NCBI GenBank assembly: GCA_003141795.1
Contig: PLNO01000095.1
Location: 3,878-14,639 of the forward strand
DNA from: Spirochaetaceae bacterium
GTDB lineage: Bacteria; Spirochaetota; Spirochaetia; SZUA-6; Fen-1364
Length of the DNA: 10,762 nucleotides
Direction: 5' to 3'
Shown here: in pieces, positions 1-5,961 of the stretch
Layout: each line of letters begins with the position of its first letter
How positions within the stretch are numbered: the first letter of the stretch is position 1
Program-made: the position numbers and the translations under genes
Notes under the pieces: generated by a model
Told to the model about the DNA's origin: nothing
Databases searched by the model: none
Seen by the model: only the letters and a program-made list of their open reading frames with translations

Positions 1-1524
1 CAGGATGTGCAGCGCGGTGATGGCCAGTATTTTGCTGGCAAGGGGCACCACCACGCATTCCTTGCAGGCCGCTTCCGCACCCGGCAGGTCCACGCGGGCC
101 AGCGCGCACAGGGCGGCTTCTGCGAGGCGGTACATCTTTTCCTGCCTGGCCCACGCGAAAAGCGTGGAAAGGAGCTGACCGTCGGCACTCCCGACGGAGG
201 GCCTGAGAAAAAGCACGGAGAGGCGCAGCGCACGCACGAGCTGCCAGAGCAGGCGGCTCTTGCCCGTCTTGGCAAGAGTCAGCTCGCGCGTTACCAGTGC
301 GATGCCGTTCCTCTTGGGGTTCTTGATGAGGTCTGCCACGGCGGAATAGCCGTCGAAGTGCCGGACCTCGACGCGCACGGCGGTGGCCTTCAGCATCTTC
401 AGGAGCCCCTCTTCGGTGTCAGAGCTCGCCCCCTTGAGCCATCGCATCAGGCCGGCCTTGAACTCGTCGTCGCAGTAGTACTCCACGTACTCCTTGGAAC
501 GCGTGATGAGCCAGCCCAGCTCGTGGGTGTCGGAGGACACCTTGCGGCCGGACGCGGTGAGCGCCTTATACAGCTCCGCCACCCGGGACATGATGGACAC
601 GCGGACGTTCTCCGCGATCGCCTCCCGCCCTCCGGTGAGAGTCTCCATGCGGCTGATGGCCAGCTGGACCTCGTCTTCCAGGGCGGGGTTCGTTTCGACG
701 GAGCCGGAAAGTTGCGACAGGATGTTGGAGTACCAGGAGACCTGGTGGGGCTCGGTCCCCAGCGCCCGGTAGGCGGCGCGGCGCACCTCCGCATTCGGGT
801 CGGCAAGGGCCTCGTGCAGCACGCGCGGTGACTCGGTGAGCTGCTGACTCGCCGCAAGCTCGACGAGCAGCGCCCTGTCGCGCGCCGGAAGACGCGCGTA
901 CAGCGGCGAGCAGTGCGTTACGGTGCGGGAAATAAGCGCGGGGTTCTCCCGCGCCGATGCGAGGATCTGGTCGAGGGTCTCCTCACGGGCATCGACGAGC
1001 AGCTCTTCCAATGCCAGCTCCCCGCCCATGCGGAGGAACAGGCCGGCCGCGTGCGCCCGCGCGGAGCCCGAGCCCATCGGGCTGCGCGCGGCGCCGCGGA
1101 TGAGGGCGAGGATGTCGCGGTCATGCGGCGCGGCGGCCGCGAGCGCGGAGAGGATCTCCCGGCGCAGCTTGTCCGAGCGCGTCGTCTTGAGCATCTCCAG
1201 GAGGAGCTTGGGCACACCGGGGTGGGGGATTCCCCCCAGGGCGCGCACGGCGGCCGCCTGGACCTCCTCCTGAGCGCTCGTGAGCAGACGCGCCACGTAG
1301 GGGAAGCTGCGCGTGTCGCCGAAGCTTCCTACGGCGGCGACCGCCGACATCGCCACCGCGGGGCGGGAATCGAACATGTCCCCGTGGAGGCACCCCAGGC
1401 TCTTCCGCTGCGCGTCGAAGGCCTCGAAGAGGCGATGCGTCGTGAGCATCGCCTCCACCGGGAGGTGCGAGGTATCGGGGCAGGCGGGGGCTTGGGGAGT
1501 GCCCTCCTTGGGTGCGTTGGACAT
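1..1524 (-). CDS. HEAT-repeat protein at the end of the che operon (3' end cut by window)
   Basis: An uninterrupted frame runs from an ATG at 1524 to the window edge, giving 508 residues with no stop; the C-terminus is missing. Helical HEAT-like repeats are visible at about residues 54-80, 85-112, 116-142, 152-177 and 243-256, in the usual style of Ala/Leu-rich helix pairs (for example VQAAAVRALGGI and AEVRRAAYRALG). Similar helical material returns at about 463-508. The middle part, about 280-450, is less repetitive, has a YVEYYCDDEF stretch, and matches no family I recognise. No signal peptide or membrane segment is seen, so it should be cytoplasmic. HEAT arrays usually act as protein-binding scaffolds. 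The start lies 22 bp after the cheW stop, so it is probably co-transcribed, but its ribosome site is weak and the start is less certain than for the other genes. The binding partner is unknown; a CheW, CheA or receptor contact is only a guess from position. Confidence 0.85.
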   Translation of the reverse strand, partial: MSNAPKEGTPQAPACPDTSHLPVEAMLTTHRLFEAFDAQRKSLGCLHGDMFDSRPAVAMSAVAAVGSFGDTRSFPYVARLLTSAQEEVQAAAVRALGGIPHPGVPKLLLEMLKTTRSDKLRREILSALAAAAPHDRDILALIRGAARSPMGSGSARAHAAGLFLRMGGELALEELLVDAREETLDQILASARENPALISRTVTHCSPLYARLPARDRALLVELAASQQLTESPRVLHEALADPNAEVRRAAYRALGTEPHQVSWYSNILSQLSGSVETNPALEDEVQLAISRMETLTGGREAIAENVRVSIMSRVAELYKALTASGRKVSSDTHELGWLITRSKEYVEYYCDDEFKAGLMRWLKGASSDTEEGLLKMLKATAVRVEVRHFDGYSAVADLIKNPKRNGIALVTRELTLAKTGKSRLLWQLVRALRLSVLFLRPSVGSADGQLLSTLFAWARQEKMYRLAEAALCALARVDLPGAEAACKECVVVPLASKILAITALHIL

Positions 1525-1546
1525 GGAAGGGTCCGTTCCGGAGCCT

Positions 1547-2059
1547 CTACAGCGAACCGGAAGTCGGCGCGGCGTCCTTGTCTATGGTGCTCAGGGCCTT
1601 CATCTCATCCGCCGTCAGGATGGCGTCGATGTTCAACAATATGATGAGCTTGTCGTCCATTTTCCCGACGCCCGTGATGAACTCCTGGGAGAAGCCGCCC
1701 AGAACGGGGGGCGGGGGATCGATCTGATCGGCAGGGATCCGCACGACCTGGCTCGCGGAATCCACCACCATGCCCATGAGGCGCCCCTCGACCTCGACGA
1801 CGATGACGCGCGTCATCGCGGTGTTTTCCTTTGCCGGAAGGCCGAACTTGTCGCGCAGGTCGATGATGGGGATCACGTCGCCGCGAAGGTTGATGATGCC
1901 CTTCACGAACGTCGGCGCCTTCGGGAGCCACGTGATCTCACGGATCCTGATGACTTCCTTCACCCTGAGGAGCTCCAGGCCGTACTCTTCCTCCCCCACG
2001 GAGAAACTGATGAACTGTCGCAGCTCGCCAGCCTCGGCTCGCATTTTCGTCTTTTCCAT
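1547..2059 (-). CDS. cheW: CheW chemotaxis coupling protein
   Basis: CheW is the cytoplasmic adaptor that links chemoreceptors to the CheA kinase. The 170-residue product is a single CheW/SH3-like domain from about residue 13 to 150. Family hallmarks are RQFISFSVGEEEYGLEL, then VKEVIR, WLPKAP, and the typical IINLRGDVIPIIDLR segment at about residues 55-69. Near the end it has KMDDKLIILLNIDAIL, the usual closing strand. It is slightly longer than the common 150-160 residues because of short extensions at both ends. The start is supported by an AAGGGG ribosome site seven bases before the ATG. The gene begins 35 bp after the HD-GYP regulator and ends 22 bp before the HEAT-repeat gene. It is the only separate CheW here; CheA also carries a CheW-like P5 domain. 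Confidence 0.97.
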   Translation of the reverse strand: MEKTKMRAEAGELRQFISFSVGEEEYGLELLRVKEVIRIREITWLPKAPTFVKGIINLRGDVIPIIDLRDKFGLPAKENTAMTRVIVVEVEGRLMGMVVDSASQVVRIPADQIDPPPPVLGGFSQEFITGVGKMDDKLIILLNIDAILTADEMKALSTIDKDAAPTSGSL

Positions 2060-2094
2060 ACGTGTACCCCTTCCCCAGTGCCGCCCTCAGGCGG

Positions 2095-3204
2095 TCAGGT
2101 TTGAACGGCGACCCTTCCCTGGACGAGCCAGATGGATTCAGGCGCCTTGATGAAAGCCTCAACGATCTCGGGATCGAACTGGGTCCCCGATTTGCGCTCG
2201 AGCTCCGCCCCCACCGTCGAAAGCGGCAGCGCGGCCCTGTACGGTCGATCGGCGGTCATGGCGTCGAGCGTATCCATGACGGCGAATATCCTCGCGTTCA
2301 GCGGTATGCGGTTCCCCTTCAAGCCGTGGGGGTATCCCGTGCCGTCGAACCTCTCGTGGTGGGAGAGCACCACGTCCGTCGCGAAGGCGAGGAACTCGAT
2401 GTTGCGGATCATCGTGTACCCCATGATGGGGTGCTTCTCCACCACACGCCGCTCCTCGGAGGCGAGCTCCCCTTCCTTCAGGAGGATGCGCTCGGGGATC
2501 CCGATCTTGCCCACGTCGTGCAGGTACGCCCCCCACTTCAGGTTCTTCAGCTCGAAGGCGGACAGGCCGAGAAGCTCTCCCATGCGGACGCTGTTGCAGG
2601 AAACACGCACGCAGTGGTCCGCCGTTTCGTGGTCCTTCAGGTTGAGCGCGGCCCCGAGGGCCGCCACCGTCATGTCGCAGACCTCGTCGATCTGGCGCGA
2701 CGTGCGGGACAGCTCGTCCGACTTCATGCGGACCAGGGTCTCCAGGGTGCGCGCATAGTGCTGGACGCTCGAGCGGCCGCGCCACTCCTCCATGGCCTTG
2801 TCGATCCGCTGCAGGAAATGCCCGACGGCGAAGGGCTTCGTGATGAAGTCGATGGCCCCCTGCCGTATGGCCTGGATCGCGGTCTGGATGTCGTTGCTGC
2901 CCGTCATCACGATGACCAGAGGCTCGTTCTCTCCCGCCTCCTCGGCGAGGGCGAGCCCCGAGCCGTCGGGGAGGTTCACGTCGACCAGGAGGATGTCGTA
3001 GTGAACGGCCGCCATACGCGCCCGCGCCTCCGCGAGGGTTCCGGCGACATCGCACGTGTAGCCGCGGATCTTCAACATTGCCGCGACGAGTGACTGGATG
3101 TCCCGCTCGTCCTCCAGGACCAGGATTTTCGGAGGCTGGGCGGGCTCCGCCACTTCGAATCCCTTGTGTTCAGTCATGGGTCCCCTCTTCCCCTGCGCCA
3201 CCAT
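2095..3204 (-). CDS. Response regulator with receiver and HD-GYP domains (probable c-di-GMP phosphodiesterase)
   Basis: The predicted protein of 369 residues has an N-terminal receiver at about 25-140 and a C-terminal HD-GYP domain at about 185-355, joined by a likely helical linker. Receiver residues visible are the acidic pair in VLEDERD, the phospho-acceptor Asp75 in LLVDVNLPDG, Thr101 and Lys123. The HD-GYP part has HDVGKIGIP (His229, Asp230) and the intact HHERFDGTGYP motif at about 282-292. Intact HD-GYP domains typically hydrolyse c-di-GMP, so phosphorylation of Asp75 probably controls that activity; CheA is the likely kinase given the operon. Two starts are possible. The ATG at 3204 sits 17 bp after the comFB stop behind GGAGGGGAG. 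The ATG at 3177 has a weaker GAGGGG site and would give 360 residues. I chose the first for its stronger ribosome site; both keep all domains. Confidence 0.95.
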   Translation of the reverse strand: MVAQGKRGPMTEHKGFEVAEPAQPPKILVLEDERDIQSLVAAMLKIRGYTCDVAGTLAEARARMAAVHYDILLVDVNLPDGSGLALAEEAGENEPLVIVMTGSNDIQTAIQAIRQGAIDFITKPFAVGHFLQRIDKAMEEWRGRSSVQHYARTLETLVRMKSDELSRTSRQIDEVCDMTVAALGAALNLKDHETADHCVRVSCNSVRMGELLGLSAFELKNLKWGAYLHDVGKIGIPERILLKEGELASEERRVVEKHPIMGYTMIRNIEFLAFATDVVLSHHERFDGTGYPHGLKGNRIPLNARIFAVMDTLDAMTADRPYRAALPLSTVGAELERKSGTQFDPEIVEAFIKAPESIWLVQGRVAVQT

Positions 3205-3221
3205 GTTGCACTCCCCTCCGC

Positions 3222-3512
3222 TCAGCCGTGGTGCGGATGCTCCTTGAGCTTCTTCAAGCCCGAGGCTATGGCAAGGTCGATCTCCACCCGTACCTTGCGT
3301 TCCACGCCGGGATCCGGGTTGAGCGGAGAGAGCAGCGACGTGTAGTAACGGGGCGTGACGTGATTGAGCGTCCACGCCAGGAGGTCCAGCACGCACTCTT
3401 CGCACGTGCACAGCGCCGTCCCCTCCTCCACGAGCCGCTCAATGGTTTCGTAGACGAGCTCCTGCGACCTGTTGCCCATGGTATCCAGATTGTATCGTTC
3501 CTTCAGCTTCAT
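3222..3512 (-). CDS. ComFB-family small protein (possible cyclic-dinucleotide receptor)
   Basis: This 96-residue protein resembles the late-competence ComFB family. The N-terminal half holds RSQELVYETIERLVEE followed by CTCEECVLDLLAWTLNHV and TPRYY, which matches the family pattern of a Cys-x-Cys-x2-Cys-like cluster, an Asp/Leu/Ala/Leu-Asn helix and an aromatic Pro-x-Tyr turn. Cys35, Cys37 and Cys40 are the visible cysteines. It has no membrane segment or signal peptide. ComFB was named from the Bacillus comF operon, and cyanobacterial members have been reported to bind c-di-GMP or c-di-AMP. The start is fixed by a 4-bp ATGA overlap with the cheB stop and an AGGAAGG ribosome site, so it is translationally coupled to cheB. 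It lies directly before the HD-GYP regulator gene, which suggests a c-di-GMP link. Function here is inferred from family and neighbours. Confidence 0.88.
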   Translation of the reverse strand: MKLKERYNLDTMGNRSQELVYETIERLVEEGTALCTCEECVLDLLAWTLNHVTPRYYTSLLSPLNPDPGVERKVRVEIDLAIASGLKKLKEHPHHG

Positions 3513-4615
3513 ACGGCCTTCCTCGACGATGGTTTGCCTCGCAGCGCTTCCATGATGCGCCCCGCGATGGCTTCGACGGGAACGACCTCGTGCGCGTCCC
3601 CGTTCTGCACGACTTCGCGGTTCATCCCGTAGATGACGGAGGTGTCCTTGTCCTGGGCGATGATGTGCCCGCCCCTCTTGTGCAGCTCGTGAAGTCCGTC
3701 GGCCCCGTCCTTGCCCATTCCCGTCATGATGACCCCGACGGCGCGGCTGGCGTACTCGACGGACACCGAATGCATGAGCACGTCCACGGAGGGCCGGTGG
3801 CCGTTGACGTTCTCGTTCTGGTTGAGGAGCACGCGCGGCTCGGTGCCGAACTTGGAGACCGTCATATGCCAGTTGCCCGGCGCGAGCAGCACACGGCCCG
3901 GCACTATTGCATCGCCGTTCTCCGCCTCCTTCACCGAAAGGGCGCAGCACTGATCCAGCCGCTCGGCAAAGGCCTTCGTGAACACGGGCGGCATGTGCTG
4001 GACGACCACCACGCCGACGGGCAGATCCCCGGGAAGCATGGTAAGCACCGTCTTCAGCGCCACCGGCCCTCCCGTGGAGGTTCCGATCGCCACGAGGTCG
4101 AACACGCCCCCCTCGTTCTCCGCGAGGGAGCGCACGGGAGGACGGAGAGCCACGGGCTCGGCAGGGGCCGCGGGCTGGAACGTCTCGTGAGACACGGCGG
4201 GGGCGGCCACGCCGTGGAAAACGATCTTCGCGGCGCTCTTCACCTTTTCCGTGAGCTCCGCCGCTATGGCAGGGATGCCGCCGGAAAGGGTGTTCGAAGG
4301 CTTCAACACGAAGTCCACGGCTCCGAGGTCGAGGGCCTGCAGCGTGAGGTCCGCTCCCTTGCGGGCGTGCGCGCTCAGCACGATGATCGGCGTCGGGCGG
4401 ATGGACATGATCCTTCGGATGGCTTCCAGGCCGCCCATACCGGGCATCTCCATATCGAGGGTGATGACGTCGGGCTTCTCCCTGTCGAGCTTCTGCAGGG
4501 CGAACTCCGCCATGGAGGCGGTGGCCACAACGGTGATGTCCGGGTCCGCACTGAGGATGTCTGTGGCTATCTTTCGCACGAGCGCCGAGTCGTCGACAAC
4601 CATGACACGGATCAT
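3509..4615 (-). CDS. cheB: CheB receptor methylesterase/glutamine deamidase
   Basis: CheB removes methyl groups from receptor glutamates and so opposes CheR in adaptation; phosphorylation by CheA activates it. The 368-residue protein has a receiver at about 1-120 (VMVVDDS, phospho-acceptor Asp54 in ITLDMEMPGMGG, Lys105 in VLKPSN), a linker to about 170, and the esterase domain at about 172-360. The catalytic triad is visible: Ser180 in IGTSTGGP, His207 in VVVVQHMPP and Asp303 in MTGMGKDGADG. Length is normal for the family. The frame stays open upstream to 4810, but that part lies inside cheR. The ATG at 4615 overlaps the cheR stop as ATGA, has GGAGG seven to eight bases before it, and begins the receiver in the usual way. 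The 3' end overlaps comFB by 4 bp. Confidence 0.98.
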   Translation of the reverse strand: MIRVMVVDDSALVRKIATDILSADPDITVVATASMAEFALQKLDREKPDVITLDMEMPGMGGLEAIRRIMSIRPTPIIVLSAHARKGADLTLQALDLGAVDFVLKPSNTLSGGIPAIAAELTEKVKSAAKIVFHGVAAPAVSHETFQPAAPAEPVALRPPVRSLAENEGGVFDLVAIGTSTGGPVALKTVLTMLPGDLPVGVVVVQHMPPVFTKAFAERLDQCCALSVKEAENGDAIVPGRVLLAPGNWHMTVSKFGTEPRVLLNQNENVNGHRPSVDVLMHSVSVEYASRAVGVIMTGMGKDGADGLHELHKRGGHIIAQDKDTSVIYGMNREVVQNGDAHEVVPVEAIAGRIMEALRGKPSSRKAV

Positions 4616-5478
4616 ACTTTGGCCTCCTTGCGTCTCCGATAAATGGGGGCTTTGAGGTCTGCCGCGTACACGAAGCTCTTGCTGAATCCGCTCAACGACT
4701 CCGAATGGCCGATGAAGAGGTAGCCGTCGGGGTGGATGGCCCGCGCGAAAACCCCGTCGACGAGCTTCGACTGGGTCGGCTTGTCGAAATAGATCATCAC
4801 GTTGCGGCAAAAGATCACGTTGATCCGTTCCCCCGGAGGGGGGTCGGTGAAGAGGTTGTGCACCTTGAACTCGACGCGGGAACGAACGGATTCCGACACC
4901 TGATAGCCGCCCTCGCCGAGGGGGATGAAATACGACTTCAGCGCCTCGGGGGGCACGAGGCGCAGGGCACGCTCGAAGTAGATCCCTTCCCGCGCGCGGC
5001 CGATCACCGTCGTGCTGATGTCGGTCCCGACGATTTCCACCTCGCGCGCGCCGGCGGCTTTTGCCGCCTGATCGGCGACGATGCGCAGCGTGTACACCTC
5101 TTCTCCCGTGGAGCAGCCCGCGCTCCAGATCCTCACCCTCTGGTTGACCTTGAACAGCTCGGGGAGCACGAAGGAGGCGAGCGCGGTGAAATGGTTGCCC
5201 TCGCGGAAGAAGTAGGTCTCGTTCGTGCTGACCGCGTCGATGAAGTGCGCCATCTCGGAGGCGGCGCCCTCGCGGGTGAGAAGGAGCTTGTAGTACGACT
5301 CGTAGCTGTCCAGCTTGAGGGAGACCAGCCGCTTGCGCAGCCGGTTGCTGATGAGGATCTGCTTCCCGTCGCGCATGTGGATCCCCGTCTTCTCGTAGAT
5401 CAGGGCGCGGAGCTTGTTGAAAACGTCCTCCGAGAGCACGGGTACAGAAAGCAGGGGACCTTGAGCGGCGGAGTTCAT
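4612..5478 (-). CDS. cheR: CheR chemoreceptor methyltransferase
   Basis: CheR transfers methyl groups from S-adenosylmethionine to receptor glutamates. The 288 residues comprise the N-terminal helical domain (about 15-80) and the catalytic domain (about 83-285). Family motifs are STNETYFFRE at 84-93, the SAM-binding SAGCSTGEE at 119-127, GTDIS at 151-155, CRNVMIYF at 224-231 and GHSES at 257-261. One oddity is EEVYTLRI after the glycine motif, where most CheRs have a Pro-Tyr-Ser/Thr sequence (EEPYS). No C-terminal pentapeptide-binding extension or TPR repeats are present. The gene overlaps cheD and cheB by 4 bp each (ATGA), and an AAAGGAG ribosome site lies within the end of cheD. It is part of the adaptation module with cheB and cheD. 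Confidence 0.98.
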   Translation of the reverse strand: MNSAAQGPLLSVPVLSEDVFNKLRALIYEKTGIHMRDGKQILISNRLRKRLVSLKLDSYESYYKLLLTREGAASEMAHFIDAVSTNETYFFREGNHFTALASFVLPELFKVNQRVRIWSAGCSTGEEVYTLRIVADQAAKAAGAREVEIVGTDISTTVIGRAREGIYFERALRLVPPEALKSYFIPLGEGGYQVSESVRSRVEFKVHNLFTDPPPGERINVIFCRNVMIYFDKPTQSKLVDGVFARAIHPDGYLFIGHSESLSGFSKSFVYAADLKAPIYRRRKEAKV

Positions 5479-5960
5479 CTGGCGACTCCTTTGTGCTGGA
5501 TCGCTTGCAGCGTCTTCACGGACACCTGGCCCGTGGTGTTGTCGAAGAGCACCGCGCGGCCCGCGCAGCCTCCCGTGTCCTCGAAGACGATCGGGATGTT
5601 GGTGTCCTTCAGGATCTTGCGCGCGACATCCACGTTCTGGTCGCCTATCGAGGCGAGGGCGACGTTCCCCATGGGGAACATCTGCGCGCCACCGATGAGG
5701 AAGGCCTGGAGGGACCCCTGGCGGGCGCCGCTTGCCAGGACGCGGGCGAGCAGCGCCGGGATGGCGGAGTCGGCGTACTTGCCGGTGGCAGCATCGTCAC
5801 GATGCCGCGAGGGCAGCATGATGTGCGCCAGCCCGCTCACGCGGTGGTCGGCGTCGCGCAGGATGACACCGACGCACGACCCGAGGATCGTCTTGAGGCT
5901 GCCGCCGTCTTTCACGACATCCATCTCGGCCATCTTCACGGTCACGGTAACGCCATCCAT
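5475..5960 (-). CDS. cheD: CheD receptor glutamine deamidase
   Basis: CheD deamidates selected receptor glutamines and, in organisms with CheC, forms a complex with CheC that tunes phosphatase and deamidase activity. The 161-residue protein has the expected LKTILGSCVGVIL motif with catalytic Cys29 and GLAHIMLP with catalytic His46. The later IGDQN and EDTGGCAGRAVLF segments are also typical, and the length is normal for the family. The ATG follows the cheA stop by a single base (TAACATG). It has no good ribosome site of its own, so it probably depends on ribosomes finishing cheA. Its 3' end overlaps cheR by 4 bp. The presence of a CheC-like domain on the CheA next door makes a CheD contact with that domain plausible, but this is inference. 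Confidence 0.97.
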   Translation of the reverse strand: MDGVTVTVKMAEMDVVKDGGSLKTILGSCVGVILRDADHRVSGLAHIMLPSRHRDDAATGKYADSAIPALLARVLASGARQGSLQAFLIGGAQMFPMGNVALASIGDQNVDVARKILKDTNIPIVFEDTGGCAGRAVLFDNTTGQVSVKTLQAIQHKGVAR

Positions 5961-5961
5961 G

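Noticed and set aside
7..1644. Plus-strand open frames of 274 and 243 codons
   Set aside because: They are antisense to the HEAT-repeat gene, whose minus-strand frame stays open for all 508 codons and shows clear repeat structure. The plus-strand products look like low-complexity shadow translations.
3178..3411. Upstream extension of the HD-GYP regulator to an ATG at 3411
   Set aside because: The extra residues overlap comFB out of frame and show no domain. Starts at 3204 and 3177 have ribosome sites and follow the comFB stop.
4616..4810. Upstream extension of CheB to an ATG at 4810
   Set aside because: The extension lies inside cheR in another frame. The ATG at 4615 overlaps the cheR stop as ATGA, has GGAGG before it, and starts the receiver normally.
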